Under the pieces are notes generated by a model. It saw only the letters and a program-made list of their open reading frames with translations, was not told the DNA's origin and did not search any database. The position numbers were made by a program, and so were the translations under genes. DNA of 64,000 bases, from contig NC_009881.1 of NCBI RefSeq assembly GCF_000018205.1, positions 868,001-932,000 on the forward strand, written 5' to 3'. This DNA comes from Rickettsia akari str. Hartford (GTDB taxonomy: Bacteria; Pseudomonadota; Alphaproteobacteria; Rickettsiales; Rickettsiaceae). How positions within the stretch are numbered: the first letter of the stretch is position 1; the number at the start of each line of letters is the position of its first letter. Positions 51,450 to 61,605 of the stretch are shown in pieces.

Positions 51450-52820
51450 ATGGTTTTAAATATAAAAGCTCCTGAAAATATAGTATTAAAGCCGACCATT
51501 ACTGTTTTCGGTGTAGGAGGTGCAGGTAGTAATGCAGTAAATAATATGATTAGTGCTAATCTGCAAGGTGCTAATTTTGTAGTAGCTAATACCGATGCAC
51601 AATCGCTTGAACATTCTTTATGCACTAACAAAATACAACTCGGTGTTTCTACGACTAGAGGTCTTGGAGCAGGAGCCTCTCCTGAGGTTGGAGCACTTGC
51701 TGCTCAAGAATCAGAAAGCGAAATTCGTAGTTACTTAGAAAATAGCAATATGGTATTTATTACGGCAGGTATGGGTGGTGGTACAGGTACCGGTTCTGCA
51801 CCGGTTATTGCACGCATTGCTAAAGAACTAGGCATCCTTACGGTTGGTGTAGTTACTAAACCTTTCCATTTTGAAGGCGGTCATCGTATGAAAACTGCTG
51901 ATAAAGGACTTATTGACCTACAGCAATTCGTTGATACTTTAATTGTAATACCGAACCAAAATCTATTCCGTATTGCTAATGAACAAACGACGTTTGCCGA
52001 TGCTTTCAAAATGGCAGATGACGTATTACATGCAGGTGTTAGAGGAGTAACGGATTTAATGATTATGCCTGGACTTATTAATCTTGATTTTGCCGACATT
52101 AAAGCAGTAATGAGCGAAATGGGTAAAGCAATGATGGGTACGGGTGAAGCTAGCGGCGAAGATAGAGCTATTAAAGCAGCAGAATCTGCAATTTCAAATC
52201 CGCTTCTAGATCATAGCTCAATGTGCGGTGCAAGAGGTGTATTAATCAATATTACCGGCGGTTCCGACATGACCTTATTTGAAGTTGACAACGCTGCTAA
52301 TAGAATTAGAGAAGAAGTAGATAACCTTGATGCTAATATTATTTTCGGTTCAACATTTAATCCAGAATTAAAAGGAATTATCCGAGTATCTGTTGTTGCT
52401 ACCGGTATTGAAGCCGATAAAGTACCGACATATAAACCAGCAATAGCTGAAACTACCAATATAGTTCCTGAAAAAATTCATAATGAAGCTATAGTACAAC
52501 CTACACAAATAGAAGAAATTCCTGATTTTAACAGCTACAGTACCGAAAATATTGAAATTACCGACTCTACAACAAATCAAAATTTTATCGGAAATGAAAA
52601 AGCACTAGGGTTACATGTAAATACTTTCAACCAATCTGAAGATGACGCACCAAAACCATCATTTTTAGGAAAAATATGGGGTTCTCTGCGTGCTTCAAAT
52701 AACCAAACTTTAGAACGCAAAAACATTGTTGTTAATACTATAGATCAAGATAATAAAGAGTCGGATATTCATGACATACCAGCTTTCTTAAGAAAGAAAA
52801 GGGATGAGATTAGAAAATGA
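51450..52820 (+). CDS. ftsZ: cell division protein FtsZ
   Basis: 456 residues. Tubulin-like GTPase that forms the division ring. [13 protein letters not shown] at about 22-34, tubulin signature [10 protein letters not shown] near 112-121, T7 loop [11 protein letters not shown] near 211-221. A variable linker of ~120 residues follows, and the C-terminal peptide DIPAFLRKK that binds FtsA/ZipA-type anchors. The stop overlaps the start of the next broken ORF (ATGA). Confidence 0.96.
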   Translation: MVLNIKAPENIVLKPTITVFGVGGAGSNAVNNMISANLQGANFVVANTDAQSLEHSLCTNKIQLGVSTTRGLGAGASPEVGALAAQESESEIRSYLENSNMVFITAGMGGGTGTGSAPVIARIAKELGILTVGVVTKPFHFEGGHRMKTADKGLIDLQQFVDTLIVIPNQNLFRIANEQTTFADAFKMADDVLHAGVRGVTDLMIMPGLINLDFADIKAVMSEMGKAMMGTGEASGEDRAIKAAESAISNPLLDHSSMCGARGVLINITGGSDMTLFEVDNAANRIREEVDNLDANIIFGSTFNPELKGIIRVSVVATGIEADKVPTYKPAIAETTNIVPEKIHNEAIVQPTQIEEIPDFNSYSTENIEITDSTTNQNFIGNEKALGLHVNTFNQSEDDAPKPSFLGKIWGSLRASNNQTLERKNIVVNTIDQDNKESDIHDIPAFLRKKRDEIRK

Positions 52821-53141
52821 AGATAATTTCAGAACAGCATAAAAAAGCATTATTAGAAATAACTAAAAATTTTCCTGCAGATATCGTATCACTAATAAAT
52901 TATGTAGATCAAACATTTATAATGTCATATTCATGATTTATCTTTATCGGATCAGAAAGATTTAAAGTTTTTTATATCAAAAAACTTTGCCAATCAAATT
53001 GATACTCGTAAAACTAAAGAACATGCTCAAAATTTTTTACAAGAGTTACAAGATCTGTTGGAAGATTTATTTGAAGAGATATTAGCAGATAAGCATGTAT
53101 ATAGTTTAGACATTGATGGAGCAACTACTATACATAATTAA
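52817..53141 (+). pseudogene. unidentified ORF coupled to ftsZ, frameshifted
   Basis: Starts at ATG 52817 overlapping the ftsZ stop. First 39 residues ([19 protein letters not shown]) end at TGA 52936. A different frame carries on: HDLSLSDQKDLKFFISKNF, KEHAQNFLQELQDLLEDLFE, ending with TAA 53141. The joined text is a helix-rich protein of about 105 residues. I do not recognise it. The overlap suggests it was once translated together with ftsZ. Confidence 0.55.
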
Positions 53142-53152
53142 ATCAAAATAAT

Positions 53153-53702
53153 ATGCTGAATACAACAGTTAGCAAAAACTCTCTTAATGTTAATTTAATA
53201 AAAACGCTACCTAACTTTTCTAGTGGCAAACAAAAATATAAGGCTGAACTAACCTTTACGGAATTAAAACAAAATAATTTTGCAAATATATATTTGGAAA
53301 AACAGCAATATAACTCTCAAACTATTCTTAGTTCAAATATACAAAATAATCACAATAATGACATATTATTTCCTCAAATTATAAAGAACAAGTTACAATA
53401 GATGTATTAAATAATTTATTATTAGGTGCTTATAATAAATGTAATTTTTTGAATCTAATAACGGATTAGAAATATATTTTAGATTCCCTAATAATGAAAA
53501 GCTTGCCATGAAAGTTTTCAGTTTAAATAATCATCCTATATTAAAAGAAAATCAATTTGAAAATGCTATATTATTTTTAAGTAAAAAAATAAACACAAAG
53601 GGTGAGGTTGACTATAGTGAATGCTTTAGTGCTGATATAACCGATGGTAAAATAAATTCTTCTTATATAACTCCTTTAGGCGAGATAATGGATTTTAATT
53701 AA
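53153..53702 (+). pseudogene. unidentified protein in at least three frames
   Basis: First frame from ATG 53153 (82 residues, Asn/Lys-rich) ends at 53401. A second frame across that stop gives YKEQVTIDVLNNLLLGAYNK, and a third gives FESNNGLEIYFRFPNNEKL leading into the open frame 53508-53702 (SLNNHPILKENQFENAILFL; YITPLGEIMDF). The pieces read as one protein with two indels. No family recognised. Confidence 0.5.
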
Positions 53703-53718
53703 TTAAAAAAATAATCAT

Positions 53719-54167
53719 ATGCCAAATAAAATTATATTATTTCTTACGCTAGGTCTTTTTGGTAGCACCTTACTAGCTAATACTGCTAAGCTGTTAAAAG
53801 ATATCGCACCATATCTACAACACTTAAAAATCAAAAGCGTTATGTAATTTATTTATCTACATAGTCTAATGAAGCAACGCTAAAAGTAGAATTGTAAGCA
53901 ACAAAAAATGCAATGACAAATTGTAATCGTGTTTGGTTTTGCGGTAAGCTAGAAACAAAAACTTTAGAAGAATGGGGATATAATTATTATATAATCGAGC
54001 AAGTTAGCGATCACACTGCTAGTACAATGATGGCATGCCCAAGGTGATGAAACATTTTTAAGATATAATAGCAAACTACCTATCTAGTATATGCTCCGAA
54101 AGATGTTAAACTATATTACGTTATTTGGTATCAAAATGATATAATCAATTCTGCAAAGGAAGGTTAG
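53719..54167 (+). pseudogene. eco: ecotin (periplasmic serine protease inhibitor), degraded
   Basis: ATG 53719 starts a signal peptide (MPNKIILFLTLGLFGSTLLA), then LLKDIAPYLQHLK as in mature ecotin. A frameshift follows, then KRYVIYLS, a TAG, NEATLKVEL, a [34 protein letters not shown] and TASTMMACP, which contains the ecotin reactive-site Met-Met loop closed by Cys. Further shifts precede FLRYNSKLPI and VYAPKDVKLYYVIWYQND. Order and motifs match E. coli ecotin throughout. At least two stops and two frameshifts make it a pseudogene. It inhibits trypsin-like proteases in other bacteria. Confidence 0.88.
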
Positions 54168-54221
54168 TATTATAGATATCGCCATTCCAAGTAGCGGAAG
54201 TTGTTATTGCATGTCCTCCAT

Positions 54222-54265
54222 GTCATTCCCGCAGAAGCTGGAATGACATGGAATGCGGGAACGAC
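54222..54265. repeat. compound palindrome after the ecotin remnant
   Basis: GTCATTCCCGCAGAAGCTGG with GGAATGACAT and then GAATGCGGGAACGAC: inverted arms of the RPE core, apparently one and a half copies. Confidence 0.55.
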
Positions 54266-54304
54266 ATAGCAACTTACAACCCACTCCCTTAGGTAATGCC
54301 TAAA

Positions 54305-54877
54305 TTACTCAAAATCTTCCTCTACAGCTTCAACTTCTTGTACTTCCGGTACAAAATGTTTAAGCATGGACTCAATACCGTTTTTTAATGTAATGGTGGA
54401 ACTAGGACATCCACGACATGCACCTCTAAGTGCTAATTTAACTACACCGTTTTCAAACCCTTTATATATTATGTCGCCGCCGTCCTGAGCAACAGATGGT
54501 CGCACTCTAGTTTCAATAATCTCTATGATTTGCTTCTCTATTTCTGAAAACCCATCAATGTTATGATTTACAGTATCTGCTTTGGTACTTTCTTCAAACA
54601 CAGGAAATCCTGCAACAAAATGATCCATAATAATCATTAAAACTTCAGGCTTTATAATTTGCCAATTACCTTCAGCTTGTTTAGTTACTGTTATAAAATC
54701 ACTACCGAAAAATATTGATTTTACATTATTAATATGAAATAGCGATTCTGCAAGTTTGCTTCTTCCTTTAACTTCAGCAAGCTCACTAAAAAATACCGGC
54801 TGATCGCTACTTATTTCCTGCCCTGGGAAAAATTTTATTGCATCCGGATTTGGAGTATCTTCAGTTTGAATAAACAT
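54305..54877 (-). CDS. Nfu-type Fe-S cluster scaffold/carrier protein
   Basis: 190 residues, like mitochondrial NFU1. N-terminal Nfu_N domain (MFIQTEDTPNPDAIKFFPG; SIFFGSDFITVTK) and a C-terminal NifU domain with VRPSVAQDGGDIIYKGFENG and CRGCPSSTITLK; Cys154 and Cys157 bridge the cluster between two subunits. Delivers 4Fe-4S clusters, e.g. to lipoyl synthase and respiratory enzymes. Transcribed toward the ecotin remnant. Confidence 0.93.
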   Translation of the reverse strand: MFIQTEDTPNPDAIKFFPGQEISSDQPVFFSELAEVKGRSKLAESLFHINNVKSIFFGSDFITVTKQAEGNWQIIKPEVLMIIMDHFVAGFPVFEESTKADTVNHNIDGFSEIEKQIIEIIETRVRPSVAQDGGDIIYKGFENGVVKLALRGACRGCPSSTITLKNGIESMLKHFVPEVQEVEAVEEDFE

Positions 54878-54939
54878 AAATAAATCACACTAATAAATTT
54901 GTTGATTATTATAAAACGACAATTTAAACTATACAATAT

Positions 54940-56184
54940 TTATAGTTTAGGTAAATATCGAATTAATATATAAGCAGGAATAAAACAAAATCCTGCTATG
55001 ATAAAAAAATAACTCCATCCAAGATAAGTAGCCGCATAGCCTGAAATACTACCAAACAATATGGTACTAATATAAGCAATAGAAGTAATTAAAGCAATTT
55101 GGGTTATACAATATTTAGCACTACAACATCTTAATTGGTAAGAAAAAAACGGTGAAATAGTTAAGCCTTTGGTAAATTCTTGAAAAAAGACCGATATATA
55201 CAGACTTGTAATATTTCGATTATAAAAATAGAGAAATAAAAAAGATATGCTAGATAAAGCATGATATATTAATGCTCTTTTAAGCAAATAAGAATATTCA
55301 TATTTTCGGCACAAAAACCCACCTATAAAACCTCCAAGGACTGCAGCACACATACCAAAAGCTTTATATCCAAGAGCTAAATCTTTCTTCGTATACCCGA
55401 TATCGAGATAAAACATATTTGGCATCATTGAAAGAAAATTATCCTGAAGACGATATAGCAGCATAAAACTAATAATTATTAGACATTTAGGTTTCTTGAT
55501 AAAGTCATAAAAAGCATGCCCAAATCTACAAAAATCATTAATGATTATCTTCTCTTTAAATTTAAGCGGATAAATTATAATTAATAGTAATGACGGTATA
55601 CATAAAATTGCCATAGCACGATAAACATCTTGCCAAGATATGATAGTTGATAAATATAACGCTCCTGAACCTGCTATAAGTATACCTATTCTAAAGCCTG
55701 TAGTACAAGCTGCCTCACTTATGCCCCAATTTTTATTTGTAATAAGTAACATCTGTGATGATTGAAGCAACATATCATAAATGGAAGAAAAAAATGCCAC
55801 TGCTATTAAACATAAAGCAAATTGTATAAAATGAGTGTTAGGGTTAAAATTTGTTAGAACATATACACAACAAATACAGCTAACCAAAGCAATAATTAAA
55901 CAATATTTATATCCTCGCTTACTTAAAGGGGCAAAACTTACTTTTTCTAGTAAAGGACCCCATAAAAATTTAAATATATGAATAAAATTAACTAAACTAA
56001 AAAGCCCGATAGTGATTTTATCAACACCGGATTCTCGAAGCCAAAAAGAAAGCGTTGAACTCGTAAGTAAATAAATTAAACCTCCTGGAAAAGAAATTAT
56101 TAATATAAAGAAAATATTATATATATATTGAAATCGTAAAAAATTTAAATTTATGAATTTATCCTCCTTTTTTATATTCGTTAT
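54940..56184 (-). CDS. AmpG-like MFS permease without a standard start codon
   Basis: The frame is open from after a TGA at 56199-56197 to the stop at 54940, about 414 codons, with twelve hydrophobic segments from [20 protein letters not shown] to [20 protein letters not shown]. Text such as [20 protein letters not shown] matches AmpG muropeptide/MFS permeases expanded in Rickettsia. No ATG, GTG or TTG exists before 55887: the likely ancestral starts are ATA (56184) or, eight bases after a GGAGGA ribosome site, ATA at 56154. Initiation at TTG 55887 would drop the first two or three helices. The gene body shows no other damage, so start loss is recent or ATA is used. Confidence 0.6.
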   Translation of the reverse strand: MTNIKKEDKFINLNFLRFQYIYNIFFILIISFPGGLIYLLTSSTLSFWLRESGVDKITIGLFSLVNFIHIFKFLWGPLLEKVSFAPLSKRGYKYCLIIALVSCICCVYVLTNFNPNTHFIQFALCLIAVAFFSSIYDMLLQSSQMLLITNKNWGISEAACTTGFRIGILIAGSGALYLSTIISWQDVYRAMAILCIPSLLLIIIYPLKFKEKIIINDFCRFGHAFYDFIKKPKCLIIISFMLLYRLQDNFLSMMPNMFYLDIGYTKKDLALGYKAFGMCAAVLGGFIGGFLCRKYEYSYLLKRALIYHALSSISFLFLYFYNRNITSLYISVFFQEFTKGLTISPFFSYQLRCCSAKYCITQIALITSIAYISTILFGSISGYAATYLGWSYFFIIAGFCFIPAYILIRYLPKL

Positions 56185-56232
56185 CCTGTGATTTATTCAG
56201 CGTTATTGCATAGCTCAAGAAAAGTGCTCGGT

Positions 56233-56344
56233 GTCATTACTGCGAAAGCACACATCCATTATAAAGCGAGATAAATCGAGCTTTTAATTTCAAAAATTTG
56301 CTGTATTTATACTTTTTTTGGATTCATGCTTTAATAGGAATGAC
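56233..56344. repeat. palindromic element, second copy of the 9214 family
   Basis: GTCATTACTGCGAAAGC at one end and GCTTTAATAGGAATGAC at the other; the centre shares ATAAAGCGAGATAAATCGAG and the CAAAAATTTGCTGTAT block with 9214-9323. Confidence 0.75.
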
Positions 56345-56355
56345 ATCAGACCTTA

Positions 56356-57588
56356 CTACGATACTTTCTTTCTTTTATTACCGTAGATGTTACCGTCAAA
56401 GGTTCTTGTACGGCTATTATCAAAAGAATTAAATTTTTTACCCTCACCGCCGACTCTTTTACCGAATGATCTTTTACGATTATTTTTATTAACTCTAAAC
56501 TCACTACGCGGCGTAGATTCTCCTTTATTTACTAGCCGATCAATTGCACGCCATCTAATAATATCATCAGGAGAAATAAAAGACAAGGCATGTCCGGTAG
56601 CCCCTGCTCTACCCGTTCTACCTATTCTATGCAAATAATCTTCAGGACACATAGGTAAATCATAATTAATAACATGCTGTGTATGGGGAATATCAAGCCC
56701 TCGAGCCGCTACATCAGTTGCTACCATTATTCTATGGTTTGACTTACGAAATGATAAAATTACTCTTTCACGTTGACGTTGACTTAAATCACCATGTATA
56801 GCTTCTGCTTTATGATTTTCATATTTTAACATTTTAGCTAATTGATCGGCAGAGCGTTTAGTCTTCACAAAAATAATTACCGATCCTTCCCTATTACCAA
56901 GTTGTTTAGTTAATTCACTAAATTTTTCTTTATCAGAAACATGTATTGATTCCTGTTTTATTTCTGCAGCTGCTTTATTGGCAGCACCTACTGTAATACG
57001 TACCGGATTGTTTAGATATTTTTGAGAAACAACAATAATATGTTTTGGCATAGTAGCAGAAAACATTAAAACTTGTCTTTTTTCCGGTAAAAATTTATTG
57101 ATTTCTTCTAACTGTTCTTTCATCCCCATATCAAGCATTCTATCCATTTCATCAAGTACAGTTATACCTATGCGATCAATTTTTAAACTTCCTCTATTTA
57201 AGTGATCGATAATACGCCCAGGCGTACCGATAATCGCTTTTGGATTCTTTTTTAATTGCATAAATTGTTTATGCATCGGTTCACCGCCTATCAAAACTGC
57301 ACTATTCATTTTATAGGATGTAGTTACTTTATTTAAAGTACTGTGTATTTGTGTCGCTAATTCTCTAGTCGGAACAAGAATTAAAGCAGTAGTTTTATTT
57401 TTAATGAATGAATCAATCAACGGTAATAAATAAGCAAGAGTTTTTCCTGAACCTGTTTGGCTAGAAGCGAGTATGTCCGACCCAGCCATTGCAACCGGAA
57501 TCGATTGCTTTTGTATTTCAGTCGGCTCAGTGATATTCATTGTTTCAAGAGCGATAATTAATTCTTCAGATAAATTAAAATTTTTCAT
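56356..57588 (-). CDS. DEAD-box family RNA helicase (RhlE-like)
   Basis: 410 residues from ATG 57588 (GGA seven bases upstream; a longer frame begins at 57600). Q motif PTEIQKQSIP, Walker A ASSQTGSGKT (41-50), PTRELA, GTPGR, motif II DEMD at 146-149 in place of DEAD, SAT, DVAARGLDIP and HRIGRTGR, then a short basic tail (NNRKRSFGKRVGG). ATP-dependent RNA remodelling in ribosome assembly or RNA decay is the family role. The DEMD variant keeps both acidic residues and the final Asp, so activity is expected. Confidence 0.9.
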   Translation of the reverse strand: MKNFNLSEELIIALETMNITEPTEIQKQSIPVAMAGSDILASSQTGSGKTLAYLLPLIDSFIKNKTTALILVPTRELATQIHSTLNKVTTSYKMNSAVLIGGEPMHKQFMQLKKNPKAIIGTPGRIIDHLNRGSLKIDRIGITVLDEMDRMLDMGMKEQLEEINKFLPEKRQVLMFSATMPKHIIVVSQKYLNNPVRITVGAANKAAAEIKQESIHVSDKEKFSELTKQLGNREGSVIIFVKTKRSADQLAKMLKYENHKAEAIHGDLSQRQRERVILSFRKSNHRIMVATDVAARGLDIPHTQHVINYDLPMCPEDYLHRIGRTGRAGATGHALSFISPDDIIRWRAIDRLVNKGESTPRSEFRVNKNNRKRSFGKRVGGEGKKFNSFDNSRTRTFDGNIYGNKRKKVS

Positions 57589-57745
57589 TATATAATCCAA
57601 TATAGTTTTAAATCAAAATATGCACATTATTGATTAGACCACTCACATAACCCATTTCTTAAAGATATACGAGAAGCTCTCTCAGCCTTACATACTTTTA
57701 ACTACAGTATGCTTGAGTAGAGTAGAAATCTCCTATTCCATTTAT

Positions 57746-57912
57746 TAAGAGCCTATCTGTAAATAAGTTTTAACCGATAATTTAATTCTTTTTGGTTGCA
57801 AATGATAAGATTTTTTTGAAATATGAATAACTATTTCTGCAAAAATCTTATCAATTTTTGCTCACAAAGCTCTTTAATTAGTGATTAAAATTTATTTACA
57901 AATAACCTCTAA
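57746..57912. repeat. dispersed MITE-like repeat, copy B
   Basis: 167 bp, TAAGAGCC at one end and ACCTCTAA at the other, sharing long blocks with copy A (44775-44943): TTTTAACCGATAATTTAATT, TTTTTTTGAAATATGAATAA, CAAAAATCTTATCAATTTTT. Lies in the gene-free space between rhlE and cspA. Confidence 0.75.
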
Positions 57913-58263
57913 GATAAGTTATGCAAGAGGTCTATTGTATAAAAAATAAGCTATAGTAAATTAAAATAACGACTTATATAATTATCCTGAATCAAAAAAT
58001 ATGCTTAAGCTAGATTACAAACCAAACTAAATATATAAAACGATACTGAATAATGAAACTAGTTTAGAATCTTATTCAAGCCAGAATAATATTATTAGAT
58101 TTAGAGCATTTTCATACCCTTTAGTAAAAATAATTTATTATACTTAAAATTATATAGGTTATTATAAGACAAAAACAAAAGATTTACTATTCTGATAAAG
58201 ATGACTGTGCTACCCTCAATTATAAACAATTTTGGATAGCTGCTTCTGGTATTATAAATACGT
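57913..58263. other. gene-free region downstream of cspA
   Basis: AT-rich, no convincing frame; a minus-strand ORF at 58101-58319 overlaps cspA in another frame and has no protein-like text. 57928-57945 (GAGGTCTATTGTATAAAA) resembles a sequence at 31488. Confidence 0.4.
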
Positions 58264-58867
<604 letters not shown>

Positions 58868-58953
58868 GCCCGCGTGATGGAATGGTAGACATAACGGACT
58901 TAAAATCCGTGGAGCGTGAGCTCTTGCCGGTTCAAGTCCGGCCGCGGGTACCA
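58868..58953 (+). tRNA. tRNA-Leu (anticodon TAA)
   Basis: Class II tRNA of 86 bases: acceptor GCCCGCG/CGCGGGT, anticodon stem CGGA/TCCG with loop CTTAAAA (TAA), long variable arm (GGAGCGTGAGCTC), T arm GCCGG TTCAAGT CCGGC, encoded CCA. Confidence 0.95.
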
Positions 58954-58973
58954 TTTGCCGGTTTGAGGCAAAT
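58953..58973 (+). other. hairpin immediately after tRNA-Leu
   Basis: ATTTGCC GGTTTGA GGCAAAT, a perfect 7-bp stem starting at the last base of the tRNA. No T run follows, so it is more likely a processing signal than a terminator. Confidence 0.45.
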
Positions 58974-59314
58974 TCACCAATGTATAAAACGGCGAGTGCA
59001 ACATAAAATCAAGATTTTCAGCATTTTTTACTTAACAATACGTACACTTTAATAAATGTTGTTTATTATATTGTGCTTCAGAATTTGTAGGATCAAGTTT
59101 AACTGCTGAATTGCAAGTCTAAAGAACTAATGCATATTTACCTAGTAAATAGGAAAAGCCATATTTTTGAGTAAAATAGATTTATTAAAAATATAATTAT
59201 TACAATTAACAATTATAATTATTAACTTCTTTTAATTCCCCATATAAATTACTTCTCTCAAATGATCATTAAACTCTATCATTAATATATAAGCTAATTT
59301 TAAAGAGTTAAAAT

Positions 59315-59551
59315 ATGAAAAATAAAGAAGAAGAAATTTTAACCTTCTTATATTGATGAATAGGAAAAAAGGCGATTAAAAGCTTACAATGCAAGGAAAG
59401 AGCTTAAGTTAATACTAATAACTCTTGGAATAGTTTTGACTAGTTTGTTAACTTGCTGTTATTTCTTTTTTAATTATGCAGCAGAAAAAAAGCAGCAAAG
59501 TATAAATTACAGCAAGAAGCGGAAGCATCAAAGTTAAATAAAGCTGAATAA
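59315..59551 (+). pseudogene. small one-helix membrane protein, broken
   Basis: ATG 59315 gives MKNKEEEIL. A shifted frame continues PSYIDE, TAG, EKRRLKAYNARKELK, then a membrane helix LILITLGIVLTSLLTCCYFFF and NYAAEKK. A second shift at a run of seven A gives YKLQQEAEASKLNKAE and a stop at 59551. It was a protein of about 75 residues with one membrane segment and charged ends. Not recognised. Confidence 0.5.
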
Positions 59552-59591
59552 TGCAAACTTAATAATATCTAATAAACTCTTGAATTACTAA

Positions 59592-60413
59592 TTAAAGTTT
59601 ATTTACTGAGAGACTCATAGCAATTCTCAAATAATCTTGAGGAGCAAGATTTTCAGCGCGATAATTATCATTGATTTTCAACTGAGTTAATACTTCATGT
59701 ATATTAGGTACAAGATTTTTCAGTGATGATTTGATCATTTTCCGCCGTCCTGCAAAAGCAAATGTTGTTATTTTCTCAACTCTATTTATTAGAGCAATAG
59801 ACGGTGGATTTGCTAAAGGTATTAGTTTAACTATTGCAGAATATACTTTAGGAGGTGGATAGAAAGCAGTCGGTGATACGTCAAAGCATTTTTCCACTTT
59901 AGCAATTAACTGACATATTACCGATAACCTGCCATATGCTTTAGTTGACGGCATAGCACAAATACGTTCTACTACTTCCTTTTGTAACATTAGCGTCATA
60001 TCAGTAATTAGCCGTGCTTCTTTCAGCCATCTAATCACTAACTCAGTACCTATATGATACGGTAAATTAGAAATTATAGTTACCTTATCATAGTCTAAAT
60101 CAGTTAAATTAATTTTAAGAGCATCTTGTTTAATAATATTGAGATTAGGATAATATTCTTTAATCTCATTAAGGAGCGGGATGAATCTCTCATCTGTTTC
60201 TATAACAGTTAGGGATTCAGGATTTTTCTGCAATATTGACCTAGTTAACCCTCCGGTGCCTGGTCCTATTTCTAGCACCCTGCTATTTTCTGCAAGGTGA
60301 CTCGCACGTACAATTTTATCACATAAACTACTATCAAAAATAAAATTTTGTCCGTGCTTTTTAAGAGGATTAATTTGATGAGATGCTACATGTTTTGCAA
60401 TTGAAGGGAGCAT
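59592..60413 (-). CDS. rsmA: 16S rRNA dimethyladenosine transferase RsmA (KsgA)
   Basis: 273 residues. Dimethylates two adjacent adenosines near the 3' end of 16S rRNA during late 30S assembly. [14 protein letters not shown] start, SAM motif [11 protein letters not shown] near residue 46, and catalytic NLPYHIGT near residue 113, the N-L-P-Y motif. End of the lptD, surA, ksgA run; pdxA, usually between surA and ksgA, is missing and a palindromic repeat fills the gap. Confidence 0.95.
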   Translation of the reverse strand: MLPSIAKHVASHQINPLKKHGQNFIFDSSLCDKIVRASHLAENSRVLEIGPGTGGLTRSILQKNPESLTVIETDERFIPLLNEIKEYYPNLNIIKQDALKINLTDLDYDKVTIISNLPYHIGTELVIRWLKEARLITDMTLMLQKEVVERICAMPSTKAYGRLSVICQLIAKVEKCFDVSPTAFYPPPKVYSAIVKLIPLANPPSIALINRVEKITTFAFAGRRKMIKSSLKNLVPNIHEVLTQLKINDNYRAENLAPQDYLRIAMSLSVNKL

Positions 60414-60460
60414 GAGGGAATGTTGCTTTAGTAGAAATGGAATTTTGTTATTTTTCCAGT

Positions 60461-60541
60461 GTCATGCCGTTGCTTGACCACAGCATCAAAAAAAAATCTT
60501 ATTAATAAAGACTGGACCCCGTGGTCAAGCCACGGGGTGAC
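60461..60541. repeat. palindromic element between rsmA and surA-like gene
   Basis: GTCATGCCGTTGCTTGACCA and TGGTCAAGCCACGGGGTGAC are inverted arms around an A-rich centre; 81 bp. Same family as the inner ileS element. Confidence 0.7.
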
Positions 60542-60547
60542 AATATA

Positions 60548-61438
60548 CTAAGACGGCAGCATTATTTTTATGGCTGCCTTTTTACGCATATTTTCAAACA
60601 TTTTTTGTGCTTTTTGCGAAATCTTTTTATTAGTTAAGAAATTTACTACATAATTATTTTCATCTTCATTAACATTTAAGATTTTTTTGCTGCACACTAA
60701 TATTATTTCAAATTTGTTATTTACTTCAAAAACATTACTTGCTTTATCCGAACTTAAGTCCTTTACGATAGTTTGTTTTACGCCTTCTATCTTGCTAAGC
60801 TTATCGGTAATAATTTCCATAGTAGCGAAATTATCATAAAGCGATTTTTTAACATCCGAACATTTTTTTAGTCGATTTTTCAAATGATGCATCTGCGTAA
60901 ACGCTTTCTTGCTACTATCTTGCGATGTAAATACTTGCATCGAAATTTCTACGTCTTTTTGATCACTAGATAAAATTGCGGCATCTATTTCTTTATTACT
61001 TACTTGCACCGATCTTGATAGACTTGATAAAATATTCATTTTAATCAGCTCGGATTTAATTTGGGCAATAAAACTATTAGGATTAACTGATCTGCTTTCT
61101 AGATACTGAAGAAGAGAACCTTGAGGCATTTTATTACGATCTTCAATAGATTTAATAGCGTTGTCTATCTCTTCTTGCGGAATTTCTCTATCTCCGGCAT
61201 ATTGAAAAAGCAAAGATTCATCAATTAAGCTCTTGATTGCCAAATCACTCAGCTGCTTATCTTGAGAAGGTGTTAAGCCATCAACATTATTGAGTGCCAT
61301 AATCATTTTTTTTCTAGCACGGAACTCATTAAGAGTAATAGGTTCATCATTTACGGATGCTACTATATTCGGTAATGATGCTTGTGCTACATTAAAAGTA
61401 AAAAAAACAGTAATGATTATAAGTATTAATTTTTTCAT
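60548..61438 (-). CDS. SurA-like periplasmic chaperone
   Basis: 296 residues with a signal peptide (MKKLILIIITVFFTFNVAQA, cleavage expected after residue 20). The SurA N-terminal domain follows: IVASVNDEPITLNEFRARKK, LIDESLLFQYAGDREI and PNSFIAQIKSELIKMNIL. The second half resembles a worn parvulin domain, without the usual GGDLGW stretch, so isomerase activity is doubtful. Family role is outer-membrane protein folding, including LptD, which is the next gene upstream on the same strand. Confidence 0.82.
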   Translation of the reverse strand: MKKLILIIITVFFTFNVAQASLPNIVASVNDEPITLNEFRARKKMIMALNNVDGLTPSQDKQLSDLAIKSLIDESLLFQYAGDREIPQEEIDNAIKSIEDRNKMPQGSLLQYLESRSVNPNSFIAQIKSELIKMNILSSLSRSVQVSNKEIDAAILSSDQKDVEISMQVFTSQDSSKKAFTQMHHLKNRLKKCSDVKKSLYDNFATMEIITDKLSKIEGVKQTIVKDLSSDKASNVFEVNNKFEIILVCSKKILNVNEDENNYVVNFLTNKKISQKAQKMFENMRKKAAIKIMLPS

Positions 61439-61478
61439 ATTTTTTCAGACTCACACAATGTAATAATTGGAATTAGAT

Positions 61479-61585
61479 GTCATGACCGCGTGCAGGCGGG
61501 AATCTAGTCATTAAAAGATACACAACACCGAATAAAGCTCGATGTACCTCGATTTACCATGGATTCCAGCCTCCGCGGGAATGAC
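61479..61585. repeat. palindromic element between surA-like gene and lptD
   Basis: GTCATGACCGCGTGCAGGCG and GCCTCCGCGGGAATGAC as ends, with AAGCTCGATGTACCTCGATT inside; 107 bp, a diverged member of the 9214/56233 family. Confidence 0.6.
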
Positions 61586-61605
61586 ACATATGGCACATTT
61601 GAAAC

